64,000 nt of DNA from Candidatus Mediterraneibacter avicola. Its GTDB lineage: Bacteria > Bacillota > Clostridia > Lachnospirales > Lachnospiraceae. Position numbers and translations under genes: made by a program. Where the stretch lies: positions 110,181 to 174,180 of the forward strand of contig DXDR01000075.1 in NCBI GenBank assembly GCA_019115385.1, in the 5' to 3' direction. Of the stretch, positions 38,050-46,517 are shown piece by piece (the stretch's first letter is position 1; each line of letters begins with the position of its first letter). Below the pieces are notes generated by a model that saw only the letters and a program-made list of their open reading frames with translations, ran no database searches and was not told the DNA's origin.

Positions 38050-38724
38050 TTATTTCTCAATCTCTCTGTTGTTGTAAAGTTCCTGCATCTCTGTGATCGG
38101 CTTCTCCATGATCTGCTCGATCAGCTGGTCGTAATCGCCGTGATGGATCTCTTCCACACGCTCTGTCAGGTGCTTGGACTCAGGAGCGATATATTTTCCT
38201 GTCAGACGTCTTGCAAGGACTCCAACCATCGGGTGGGAGATTCCTGCCGGACATCTCACGGAACAGCATCCGCATCCGATACAGTCAAAGGATTCTTCCG
38301 CACACTTCTCGAAGTCGCCGCGCTGTGCGTAAGCGATGTACTGCATAACGTTCAGATCCTGGGTACATGCCTTTGTACATGCGTTGCAGCCAATGCAGCT
38401 GTAAATCTCCGGATACAGATCCATCATCACTCTCTGCTCCGGTTTGATATCTTCAATATCATATGTTCTCTTGTCTGTCGGGAAGAACGGAACGGTTGCC
38501 ACATACATACCCTCTTCCACCTGTGTCTGACAGGCAAGGCATGTCTTCAGTTCATTTTTCCCTTTGATCCTGTATATCGTGGCACAGGCGCCGCAGAAGC
38601 CGTGACGGCAGCCGCATCCTCTTTTCAGTGTATATCCCGCATACTCCATAGCTGTCATGATCGTCAGGTCAGCCGGTACACTGTATTTCTTACCGAAAAA
38701 ATATACATTTACCATTTTCTCCAT
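38050..38724 (-). CDS. frdB: Fumarate reductase iron-sulfur subunit
   Basis: A 224-aa Fe-S protein with an N-terminal plant-type [2Fe-2S] region (GCGCRHGFCGAC and CLAC) and two C-terminal cluster motifs, CIGCNACTKAC and CIGCGCCSVRCP. This is SdhB/FrdB-like, but with two complete ferredoxin-type motifs rather than the usual mix with a quinone-site [3Fe-4S]. It lies 12 nt upstream of frdA. It probably relays electrons to FrdA from the Flx-Hdr proteins encoded just upstream; no quinone partner is encoded. Confidence 0.83.
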   Translation of the reverse strand: MEKMVNVYFFGKKYSVPADLTIMTAMEYAGYTLKRGCGCRHGFCGACATIYRIKGKNELKTCLACQTQVEEGMYVATVPFFPTDKRTYDIEDIKPEQRVMMDLYPEIYSCIGCNACTKACTQDLNVMQYIAYAQRGDFEKCAEESFDCIGCGCCSVRCPAGISHPMVGVLARRLTGKYIAPESKHLTERVEEIHHGDYDQLIEQIMEKPITEMQELYNNREIEK

Positions 38725-38741
38725 GATATTTCTTCCTTTCC

Positions 38742-39596
38742 CTAGTATTCATTCGGCATCTCATCGATCTCATCGCAACGAAATACCGGGCCGTCTTTAC
38801 ATACATATTTTGATCCGATATTACATCTTCCGCACTTGCCGATTCCGCATTTCATACGGAGCTCCAGTGTGGTATACACCTGCTCTCTGGAGAATCCGAG
38901 TTCTTCCAGACCTGCAAGGGTAAATTTGATCATGATCGGCGGTCCGCAGATCAGAGCTGTTTTATTTACGTCAAATCCAAGCTCTTTCACATAATTGGGC
39001 ACAAATCCCACATGTCCGTCCCAGCCTTCCTGCTCGCGGTCGATGGTCAGATGTACATGCACGTCCGGCGCGTTCATCCACACTTCCTGAATCTCTTTTA
39101 ACTGGACCAGGTCGTCTGCGGAACGGGAACCATATACAATATCCACTGTTCCGTAGTCGCTGCGGTTATCCAGCACATAATTGATAACGGAACGCAGCGG
39201 AGCAAGTCCGATACCTCCGGCGATAAACAGAAGATCCTTTCCTTTCAGCTTATCCTCTACCGGGAAATGATTTCCATAGGGTCCGCGGACTGTGATCTCG
39301 TCTCCCACTTCCAGACTGTGCAGATAGTCGGTCAGCACACCGCACTTCTTAATGCTGAATTCCTGATATTCTTTGTTGGTCGGCGAAGAAGTAATTGAAA
39401 ACATACCTTCGCTGATCCCCGGAGCACAGAGCATTGCGCACTGTCCCGGCATGTGCTCGAAGAGTTTTCCTCCTTCCGGAGCATTGACACGGAACGTCTT
39501 TACGTCCGGCGTCTCCTCCCGGATATCTGTGATCACGCCCACCTTCGGGATCAGAGTATCAAGAGTATAGTTCTTGTGACAGGTACACTCACTCAT
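38742..39596 (-). CDS. flxA: FlxA-like FAD/NAD(P)-binding subunit
   Basis: Ferredoxin-NADP reductase superfamily protein (284 aa), close in build to HydG/AsrB/FlxA. The FAD-binding barrel is about 10-105; the NAD domain starts near 120 (FIAGGIGLAPL); the C-terminal [2Fe-2S] Cys set is MKCGIGKCGRCNIG plus a later Cys. Expected role: NADH oxidation feeding electrons to FlxB and HdrA. Its ATG overlaps the flxB stop (TAATG). Sulfite reductase AsrB is an alternative name, but the Hdr neighbours support FlxA. Confidence 0.82.
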   Translation of the reverse strand: MSECTCHKNYTLDTLIPKVGVITDIREETPDVKTFRVNAPEGGKLFEHMPGQCAMLCAPGISEGMFSITSSPTNKEYQEFSIKKCGVLTDYLHSLEVGDEITVRGPYGNHFPVEDKLKGKDLLFIAGGIGLAPLRSVINYVLDNRSDYGTVDIVYGSRSADDLVQLKEIQEVWMNAPDVHVHLTIDREQEGWDGHVGFVPNYVKELGFDVNKTALICGPPIMIKFTLAGLEELGFSREQVYTTLELRMKCGIGKCGRCNIGSKYVCKDGPVFRCDEIDEMPNEY

Positions 39597-40636
39597 TACT
39601 GCTCACCTCCCTGTTTCTGAAATGCTTTTACCACTTTTACGATATTTAACGAAGCCGGACATTTCTCCACACATCTTCCGCATCCCACACAGGAATACAT
39701 TCCGTCGTTGTTTGCCGGATAATAAACCAGCTTGTGCATAAATCTCTGACGGAATCTCTCCTTCTGAGACTTACGGTTATTTCCGTGAGCCATCATAGTG
39801 AAGTCAGAGTACATGCAGGAATCCCAGCAGCGGTATCTCTGTACGCCGTTCTTTCCGGCATCGTAATCTTTGATGTCATAGCACTGGCATGTAGGACATA
39901 CAAACGTACATGTTCCGCAGGCAAGGCAGGGCTTATAAAGCTCATCCCAAAGCGGATCCTCGAACTTCTCCATCAGTACGTCTCCGTTCCAGCCTTCCAG
40001 TGAAAGGTGGCTGTAAGGCAGCTGCTCCACGATCCCGCGGATCGCTTCCTTCTCTTTTTTAACGATTTCTTCCGCCGCGCCATCCTCGGTAAGAAGGTCT
40101 TTCACCGCCTCTGTCAGCGCCTCTCCCTTTTCCGTGAGTGCCTTCCAGTACAGTTCGTCTCCGATCATCCATGTAGCAACGTCGGCTGCCGGCTCTGCCG
40201 CATCCACGCCGAACACCTTGCAGAAGCAGGTTTCTTCCGGCTCATGGCAGGCAAGAGCAACGATCGTTCCATGCTCTCTTCTTGCAGCGTAGAAGGTATC
40301 CAGCGGATCTACGAGGAAGACTCTGTCCAGCACTTCCACTCCCTTTACATCGCAGGCCTTCATTCCAAATACAACAAAATTCTGTTCTTTTAACGCCTCG
40401 GGCTCTACCTTGATCTTCTTGCCGTCCCTGATACAGGTATACAGGGTCTCACTCTGCGGGAAAAAGGCATCTTTCGGAGATTTTACGGTTTTTAATGTAT
40501 CCAGGTCCACCTCTGCGTCCTCTGTCCACACGCCGAAATTCACTTTATCGGCGGTCTTCACGGGCAGATATAATTCCTGTTCTGCGGCAATCTTCTGAAA
40601 TAATGCCGTCAGATTTTCTTTTGCGATCTTATACAT
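39596..40636 (-). CDS. flxB: FlxB-like iron-sulfur subunit (HydB/AsrA type)
   Basis: A 346-aa protein of the sulfhydrogenase-beta/AsrA type with two C-terminal [4Fe-4S] motifs, CLACGTCTFVCPTCQCYD (near 238-255) and CVGCGRCVEKCPASL (near 317-331). Electron carrier between FlxA and the rest of the complex (family knowledge). GAAAGGGG precedes the ATG. It is tightly packed between flxC and flxA. Confidence 0.82.
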   Translation of the reverse strand: MYKIAKENLTALFQKIAAEQELYLPVKTADKVNFGVWTEDAEVDLDTLKTVKSPKDAFFPQSETLYTCIRDGKKIKVEPEALKEQNFVVFGMKACDVKGVEVLDRVFLVDPLDTFYAARREHGTIVALACHEPEETCFCKVFGVDAAEPAADVATWMIGDELYWKALTEKGEALTEAVKDLLTEDGAAEEIVKKEKEAIRGIVEQLPYSHLSLEGWNGDVLMEKFEDPLWDELYKPCLACGTCTFVCPTCQCYDIKDYDAGKNGVQRYRCWDSCMYSDFTMMAHGNNRKSQKERFRQRFMHKLVYYPANNDGMYSCVGCGRCVEKCPASLNIVKVVKAFQKQGGEQ

Positions 40637-40639
40637 ACA

Positions 40640-41689
40640 TTATCCCCTTTCTGCCACAATTCCCGGCTCTACATCCTCAAACTCATAATTAGTAAGAGGG
40701 GTTCTCGGCTCCAGATCCGCGCCTGCCTGATACTCTCCGTACAGTTCATTGATATCTTTGATGAACTTGCGGTTGAACAGATGAAGCGGGATCCCCTGCG
40801 GACATACTCGGCTGCACTCTCCGCAGTCCGTACATCTTCCTGCTACATGGAATGCACGGATAATGTGGAACATCTTCTCCTCAAAGGAGTCTACGTTCGC
40901 TTTCTGTGCGCTGTCAAATTTATTGCTGTCAAATACGCACTTGCGGCAGCTGCATGCCGGACATACGTTGCGGCATGCGTTGCAGCGGATGCATTTGCTC
41001 AGCTCTTTCTGGAAAAATGCGAATTTTTCTTCCGGGCTCATGGCCTCGATCTTCTCCACTTCTGCGAAGCGGTCCGCATCCTTCGTCTCTTTGGACTCTC
41101 CGATAACCTCGTCGAAGACCATGTGGTCCTTGCCCTTGCACACATGGCATCTCTCCAGCATAGCGTCAGCATATGCACAAGTCTTCTCTCCGTAGATCGT
41201 ATCGATCGTCAGCGTCTCCGCCTCGTCTTCGATCTCTGCGCCGGAGATGCTCTTGATTCCCTTGATGCCCATTGCTTTGATCTTCTCAATGTCAAGCTTT
41301 CCTTTGCAGCCCACGCCGATAATGTATGCTTTTTCGCGGTCCACACGGTGCTCTTTCATCAGTTCCTGAAAACTGTATGTATCGCAGGGCTTCAGGCAGA
41401 CAAGAGTTTTTCCTTCCAGTTTGGAAGCCTCGATCATATATTTGCTTAAGTTTGCTCCGCAGAATCCGTTGTATACGAAATCTGCAAAGTCTTCTTCTTT
41501 CTCAAAGTAAGCCGGTTCCGGATTGTAAGGCAGGTCCCCGGCTTTCCATCCGAGCACTCTTGCCACAGTTCCGTCGGCCAGAAGCTCTTTTGCGCGGTTG
41601 ATTACTCGAGTCTGCGACTCTCGTTGTTGGGCAGTCGCCAGATGTGAGCTAGCTCCCGCCTGGCTCGTTGCCTCTACAAATTCCTGCAT
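40640..41689 (-). CDS. flxC: FlxC-like iron-sulfur protein with an in-frame palindromic insert
   Basis: A 349-aa protein with a middle domain like the F420-hydrogenase beta subunit (LVCLKPCDTYSF, IIGVGCKGKLD) and C-terminal [4Fe-4S] motifs CIRCNACRNVCPACSCRKC and CTDCGECSRVCPQG. It belongs to the Flx-Hdr set by position. Residues about 8-29 (TSQAGASSHLATAQQ...) are low-complexity and are encoded by palindromic DNA resembling the dispersed repeat in this window; removing them would join MQEFVEA to INRAKELL smoothly. The start overlaps the flxD end by 16 nt. Confidence 0.8.
   Translation of the reverse strand: MQEFVEATSQAGASSHLATAQQRESQTRVINRAKELLADGTVARVLGWKAGDLPYNPEPAYFEKEEDFADFVYNGFCGANLSKYMIEASKLEGKTLVCLKPCDTYSFQELMKEHRVDREKAYIIGVGCKGKLDIEKIKAMGIKGIKSISGAEIEDEAETLTIDTIYGEKTCAYADAMLERCHVCKGKDHMVFDEVIGESKETKDADRFAEVEKIEAMSPEEKFAFFQKELSKCIRCNACRNVCPACSCRKCVFDSNKFDSAQKANVDSFEEKMFHIIRAFHVAGRCTDCGECSRVCPQGIPLHLFNRKFIKDINELYGEYQAGADLEPRTPLTNYEFEDVEPGIVAERG
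41604..41671. repeat. Palindromic repeat inserted in frame in flxC (copy 3)
   Basis: Plus strand: CGAGTC-TGC-GACTC stem, then GCAGTCGCCA (41631-41640), a perfect GAGCTAGCTC core (41646-41655), and TGGCTCGTTG (41661-41670). The ends match those of the intergenic copies at 6146 and 33580. It codes for about 22 residues without breaking the frame. Confidence 0.65.
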
Positions 41690-42120
41690 CTTAAATCCTC
41701 CAATCTTACGTTTTTGCCAAGAGATGTGATCTTGTCCACAAACTCATGCATGGTCTGGGAGAATTTCGCACCCTCAGCGGCAGATACCCACTCTACGCGG
41801 GTACGTCCGTTTTCCACTCCGATATAATCCAGCATGGAGAACAGAAGCGTCATACGTCTTCTTGCATAGAAGTTGCCGGATGTGTAGTGGCAGTCGCCGG
41901 GATGGCATCCGCACATGATCACACCGTCCGCTCCTCTCTCAAATGCTCTTAAGATGAACATCGGATTGACACGGCAGGAGCAGGGAACGCGGATGATCTT
42001 GACGTCCGCCGAATAGGACATACGGCTGCTTCCCGCCAGGTCTGCGCCCGCATAACTGCACCAGTTACAGCAGAACGCAACGATCTTTGGTCTGAATTCT
42101 TCATTCTTTTCTATCGACAT
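41674..42120 (-). CDS. flxD: FlxD / MvhD-like [2Fe-2S] subunit
   Basis: A 148-aa protein of the MvhD (methyl-viologen hydrogenase delta) family. Cys motifs CCNWCSY, VPCSCRV and CGCHPGDCHY bind the cluster. In known complexes it links the electron-input module to HdrA. Its start overlaps the hdrA stop by 10 nt, consistent with a physical partnership with HdrA. Confidence 0.88.
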   Translation of the reverse strand: MSIEKNEEFRPKIVAFCCNWCSYAGADLAGSSRMSYSADVKIIRVPCSCRVNPMFILRAFERGADGVIMCGCHPGDCHYTSGNFYARRRMTLLFSMLDYIGVENGRTRVEWVSAAEGAKFSQTMHEFVDKITSLGKNVRLEDLRCRNL

Positions 42121-44099
42121 ATCGCATCCACCTCCGCTAAGATCTGTCTGTTAGAGAATCCCTGCAGGTCCATTGCTCCGGACGGACATGTTACAGTACA
42201 TGCACCGCAGCCCTGACAAAGCGCGTCATTTACAATGGCAATACGCCTTGTCTCGCGGATTCCGTGATCGTTCACCTCTTTATCCTCATAAGTGATCGCT
42301 CCGTACGGGCAGACATTCGCGCACTGGGAACATCCGTTGCACAGAAGTTCATCGGAATGTGCCGTGCATGGATTGGTCAGCAGTTTATCTTTGGCAAGAA
42401 GCCCGATTGCCTTGACAGCAGCCGCTCCTGCCTGAGAAACCGTCTCCGGGATATCTTTCGGTCCCTGGCACACGCCGGAAAGGAAGATACCTGCTGTCGG
42501 TGATTCCACCGGACGCAGTTTTGCATGAGCCTCTGTAAGGAAGTTGTTTGTATCAATGCTGGCCGTCAGCATGGTAGCGATCTTTCTCACATCCGGGTTC
42601 GGCTCGATGGCAGCAGCAAGGACGACCATATCCGCCTCTTTTAAGATCTGTTTGTTATCGATCAGGTCTGCGCCCTGTACAAGCAGCTTTCCGTCCGGCT
42701 GCGGAATGACTTTTCCGACCTGTCCTTTGATGTAGTTTACACCGTAGTCTTCTACTGCTCTGCGGTAGAACTCGTCAAAGTTCTTGCCCGGTGTACGCAC
42801 ATCAATGTAGAATACCGTCACATTTGTATCCGGATATTTGTCGCGGATCAGCATTGCATGTTTTGCCGTATACATGCAGCAGACCTTGGAGCAGTAGCTC
42901 TTTCCTCTGTCGTCCGCACAGCGGCTTCCCACACACTGGATAAATACGATTTCCTTCGGTGCCTTTCCGTCGGACAGACGCTCCAGATGTCCGCCTGTCG
43001 GTCCGGCCGCGTTCATAATACGCTCCAGTTCCAGAGAGGTAATGACGTCTTTGCTCTGGCTGTACGCATACTCGTCATACTTGTCCAGCTTGATCATATC
43101 AAATCCGGTGGCAACTACGATGGCGCCGTACTTCTCTGTAACGATCTCGTCCTGCTGTTCGTAATCGATCGCGCCTGCCTGACATACCTTTGAACAGATT
43201 CCGCATTTTCCCGTCTTGAACTTAATACATGCGTCCCGGTCGATAACCGGAACATTGGGAACTGCCTGCGCAAACGGTGTGTAGATCGCACTTCTGTTGC
43301 TCAAGCCGCGGTTGAACTCGCTTGGAGTCTTCTTGCTCGGACATTTTTCCTGACACAGTCCGCAGCCTGTACATTTGTTCATATCCACACTTCTTGCTTT
43401 CTTGCGGATTTCAACCGTAAAGTCTCCCACAAAGCCGGAAACGCTCTCTACTTCGCTGTATGTATAGATATTGATGTTCGGATGTGCGTTCACTTCCCCC
43501 ATCTTCGGCGTCAGGATACAGGAAGAACAGTCCAGTGTCGGGAATGTCTTGTCAAGCTGTGACATTCTTCCTCCGATACTCGGTGTCTTCTCCACAATAT
43601 CCACCGGATATCCTGCCTCAGCAATATCCAGCGCGGTCTGAATTCCCGCGATCCCGCCGCCGATCACGAGTGCTCTCTTTGTCACACGGCTCTCGCCCGG
43701 CTGAAGCGGCGCGTCAAGGTTTACCTTTGCAACCGCTGCGCGCATCAGGATAACGGCTTTTTCCGTAGCTTCCTCTATATCTTTATGTATCCAGGAGCAG
43801 TGCTCACGGATGTTTGCGATTTCCACCATATACGGGTTTAATCCCGCTCTCTCCGCTGCGTTTCTGAATGTCGTCTCATGCATACGCGGAGAACATGAAC
43901 AGACGACTAATCCGGTCAGATGTTTTTCTTTGATCGCCTTCTGGATCAGCTCCTGGCCTGCCTCGGAACACATATACTGATAATCCTCAGCGTGAACGAC
44001 ACCCGGCTCGTGGAGCGCCATCTCGGCAACTTTCTTTACGTCTACCGTTGCCGCGATATTACTTCCGCAATGGCAGACAAATACTCCTATTCTCTGCAC
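42111..44099 (-). CDS. hdrA: HdrA-like flavin and iron-sulfur subunit
   Basis: HdrA-family protein (662 aa), the FAD subunit where flavin-based electron bifurcation occurs in characterised complexes. It has N-terminal VCHCGSNI, the FAD fold VIGGGIAGIQTALD near 145-160, CTGCGLCQEKCPSK, CGICSKVCQAGAI, the CC-containing SYCSKVCCMYTAKHA, and two C-terminal ferredoxin motifs (CNGCSQCANVCP, CQGCGACTVTCP). It starts at a GTG behind AGGAGGTGAT. It lies between hdrC and flxD. Confidence 0.92.
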   Translation of the reverse strand: MQRIGVFVCHCGSNIAATVDVKKVAEMALHEPGVVHAEDYQYMCSEAGQELIQKAIKEKHLTGLVVCSCSPRMHETTFRNAAERAGLNPYMVEIANIREHCSWIHKDIEEATEKAVILMRAAVAKVNLDAPLQPGESRVTKRALVIGGGIAGIQTALDIAEAGYPVDIVEKTPSIGGRMSQLDKTFPTLDCSSCILTPKMGEVNAHPNINIYTYSEVESVSGFVGDFTVEIRKKARSVDMNKCTGCGLCQEKCPSKKTPSEFNRGLSNRSAIYTPFAQAVPNVPVIDRDACIKFKTGKCGICSKVCQAGAIDYEQQDEIVTEKYGAIVVATGFDMIKLDKYDEYAYSQSKDVITSLELERIMNAAGPTGGHLERLSDGKAPKEIVFIQCVGSRCADDRGKSYCSKVCCMYTAKHAMLIRDKYPDTNVTVFYIDVRTPGKNFDEFYRRAVEDYGVNYIKGQVGKVIPQPDGKLLVQGADLIDNKQILKEADMVVLAAAIEPNPDVRKIATMLTASIDTNNFLTEAHAKLRPVESPTAGIFLSGVCQGPKDIPETVSQAGAAAVKAIGLLAKDKLLTNPCTAHSDELLCNGCSQCANVCPYGAITYEDKEVNDHGIRETRRIAIVNDALCQGCGACTVTCPSGAMDLQGFSNRQILAEVDAICR

Positions 44100-44105
44100 C
44101 TTTTA

Positions 44106-44495
44106 TCACCTCCTGTATCTTCTGAACGCACTTACCAGCAGCTGCTGCGGTGTATCCGGGTCAAGAAGCTCCGGAATCTCATCGGGAGTCAGATAGTCCT
44201 GTCCCTTCTCACGCACAACAATCTGTCTTGCCGCGTCGATCAGCTTGCCCGGTTTCACATCGCGGGGACATCTCTCCACACATGCAAAACAGGAAAGGCA
44301 TTTCCAGAGGGATTTTGACTGAACGAGAGACTCAATGTCTTCATTGATCACATAGGAGACAAACTGATGGGGTTTGATATCCATTTCATTATAAGAAGGA
44401 CAGGATGCGGAACATTTCCCGCACTTCATGCACTTCAGTGGATTTACTCCGCTGATTTCCTTGATCATTTCTGCGCGTTTCTGTTCTGTTTTCAC
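44106..44495 (-). CDS. hdrC: HdrC-like iron-sulfur subunit
   Basis: A 129-aa protein with two [4Fe-4S] motifs, CMKCGKCSASCPS and CLSCFACVERCPR, matching HdrC, which carries electrons from HdrA to HdrB. GTG start behind GGAGGTGA, overlapping the hdrB stop by 4 nt. The length is shorter than many archaeal HdrC proteins but normal for bacterial clusters. Confidence 0.9.
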   Translation of the reverse strand: MKTEQKRAEMIKEISGVNPLKCMKCGKCSASCPSYNEMDIKPHQFVSYVINEDIESLVQSKSLWKCLSCFACVERCPRDVKPGKLIDAARQIVVREKGQDYLTPDEIPELLDPDTPQQLLVSAFRRYRR

Positions 44496-45289
44496 TGTTC
44501 CTTCACCTCCTCTTTCACGCCCAGCGCCTCTGCCAGAAGTTCTGTAAAGTAGTATACCGGCAGATTTCCGCCGTTATTTTTATTCAGATTGTACATGCAC
44601 AGAGGACAGGCTGTGATCAGCATATCTGCGCCGAATCCGGAAGCGCTCTCCTCGATCTTTCTGCACATTTCCTTAGACATATCCTCTTCTTTCAGAGATA
44701 TGTATCCTCCGCAGCACTCATTGCGGTACGGGTAGATCACCGGCTCCGCGCCGATAGCACGGATAAAGTCTTCCATGATCTTCGGATTTTCGGGATCGTC
44801 AAAAGCAAGCAGCTTGCCCGGGCGGAGCAGAAGACAGCCATAGTAAGCGCCGATCTTCTTTCCTTTCAGCGGATTTACCACCTTCTTTTTTACTTCGTCA
44901 AATCCGATTCGGTCGCGGAGGACCTCAAGGAAATGAAGCACAGTAGTCTCTCCGTTGTACGGCTCATCCAGTGCCATGTAATTGTTGGCTCTTGTCCGGA
45001 TATCCTCCACATTCTTCATATCATCGTTCACACGTTTGATCACATGATGACAGGCAGAGCAGAGTGTAACCAGATCCTGGCCCTTTTCTTTCGCGTCATT
45101 GAGCGCGCGGACAGAGGACAGTTTTGTGGCAATCTCATCACTTCCCAGCGGATAGACACCGCCGCAGCACTGCCACTCGCTGATCTCTTCCAGTTCAAAT
45201 CCCAGCACCTCTGCCGAGGCTCTGGCATACCGATCCAGATCCTGAGCCTTGTTTTTCAGGGTGCAGCCGGGATAATAACTGTATTTCAT
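44492..45289 (-). CDS. hdrB: HdrB-like CCG-domain subunit
   Basis: A 265-aa protein with two CCG (Cys-rich) domains: SEWQCCGG with CSACHH downstream, and NECCGG with CPLCMYNL. In methanogens these bind the non-cubane clusters that reduce a heterodisulfide. The bacterial substrate is unknown; a thiol/disulfide or a partner protein is possible. The start at MKYSYYP follows AAGGAGG. It is the first gene of the hdr-flx-frd-fum run. Confidence 0.9.
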   Translation of the reverse strand: MKYSYYPGCTLKNKAQDLDRYARASAEVLGFELEEISEWQCCGGVYPLGSDEIATKLSSVRALNDAKEKGQDLVTLCSACHHVIKRVNDDMKNVEDIRTRANNYMALDEPYNGETTVLHFLEVLRDRIGFDEVKKKVVNPLKGKKIGAYYGCLLLRPGKLLAFDDPENPKIMEDFIRAIGAEPVIYPYRNECCGGYISLKEEDMSKEMCRKIEESASGFGADMLITACPLCMYNLNKNNGGNLPVYYFTELLAEALGVKEEVKEQ

Positions 45290-45342
45290 AGTATTACCTC
45301 CTTGTCTGTCAGGCGGAAAACCAGGCCGCCTTGTCACTTAAA

Positions 45343-45373
45343 TTTACCCCACGCGGAAACCGCTGTGGGGTTT
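45343..45373 (-). terminator. Weak terminator between ldh and hdrB
   Basis: CCCCACAGCGG/CCGCGTGGGG stem with a 3-nt loop, followed on the minus strand by TAAATTT rather than a full T run. No promoter is obvious between here and hdrB, so readthrough from ldh is plausible. Confidence 0.6.
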
Positions 45374-45378
45374 ATAAA

Positions 45379-46326
45379 TTATATATCCAACTGAGCGATT
45401 ACTTCTTTTAACTTGTTTGCACTTGACTGGAGTTTCGCAACTTCCTCATCTGTCAGGCGCATCGGAACTTTGCCCTGAACTCCGTTCGGTCCAACCAGAC
45501 ACAGAACACTTACACATACATCTTCAATTCCATACTCGCCGTGCATCAGAGACGAAACAGTTGCCACAGAATCGGAAGCTGCCAGTACCATGTTGCACAG
45601 CTGACATACTGCGATCGCAACCGCATAGAATGTAGCGCCTTTCTTTGCGATAACCTGTCCGCCTGATTTGTGAACGAACTCTTCCATTCCGTCTTTGTCC
45701 AGCTCTCCAAGGTCAATACCGTGAGCCTTCATTGCCTCATAATAGTCGTCTACATTTACAGTAGCAATGGATGCGCCTGACCACGGAACGAAGGAGGAAT
45801 CTCCGTGCTCACCTAACACATATGCATGGATATTTTTCTGTGCCACGCCGAAATGCTCTGATAATCCTGAGCGGAGACGTGCTGTATCAAGAAGCGTACC
45901 GGAACCGATGATCTGGTTCTCCGGAAGTCCTGAAATCTTTGTGAATACATAGGTAAGAACATCTACCGGATTGCTGACGATAATGTATTTTGCGTTCGGC
46001 GCTGCCTTTACGATCTCCGGTGTGATGGATTTGATAATATTTACGTTTGTCTGCGCAAGCTCAATTCTTGTCTGTCCCGGTTTACGGGCGATTCCGGAGG
46101 TAATGATGACAATATCAGAGCCTTTCGCATCCTCATAATCTCCTGCAATGATCGAGATCGGATTTCTGAAGCAGGTTCCCTGCTTGATATCCATAACTTC
46201 TCCCTCTGCTTTGTCTTTGTTGATATCGATCATAACGATCTCTGATGCGATATCTTCATATGAAAGTTTGTACGCGATTGTGGCTCCGACACTTCCGGCG
46301 CCGATGATTGTGATTTTACTGCTCAT
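45379..46326 (-). CDS. ldh: L-lactate dehydrogenase
   Basis: NAD-dependent L-LDH (315 aa) reducing pyruvate to lactate. GAGSVGATIA is the NAD fold, R in KPGQTRIEL and the catalytic His in LGEHGDSS are present; malate dehydrogenase is disfavoured by the GEHGDS context and overall type. The start at MSSKITII follows GTGGAGAA. Its promoter carries a Rex-like palindrome. It lies directly upstream of the hdr genes. Confidence 0.94.
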   Translation of the reverse strand: MSSKITIIGAGSVGATIAYKLSYEDIASEIVMIDINKDKAEGEVMDIKQGTCFRNPISIIAGDYEDAKGSDIVIITSGIARKPGQTRIELAQTNVNIIKSITPEIVKAAPNAKYIIVSNPVDVLTYVFTKISGLPENQIIGSGTLLDTARLRSGLSEHFGVAQKNIHAYVLGEHGDSSFVPWSGASIATVNVDDYYEAMKAHGIDLGELDKDGMEEFVHKSGGQVIAKKGATFYAVAIAVCQLCNMVLAASDSVATVSSLMHGEYGIEDVCVSVLCLVGPNGVQGKVPMRLTDEEVAKLQSSANKLKEVIAQLDI

Positions 46327-46488
46327 TTGTTCTCCACTTACCTTTCTTTTAATTTTTTCTCGCAATAAAAAAAGAAATCAAGATTAATACGCTGCTGTTT
46401 TTTTAATCCAAATGTCATTTCATCAAAAAAAGAGCTGCACTGCTTTTCCCTCCGTAAAAACAAAAATTAATCAGATTTCACTTCCTTG

Positions 46489-46517
46489 ATAATACCATAT
46501 TGTCAATAATTTGACAA
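46489..46517 (-). promoter_or_regulatory. ldh promoter overlapped by a Rex-like operator
   Basis: Minus strand -35 TTGTCA (46512-46517), 17 bp, -10 TATTAT (46489-46494). The perfect palindrome TTGTCAA-N4-TTGACAA (46500-46517) covers the -35 and part of the spacer, matching the Rex pattern TTGTnAA-N4-TTnACAA. It overlaps the stop codon of the AraC gene. Confidence 0.75.
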
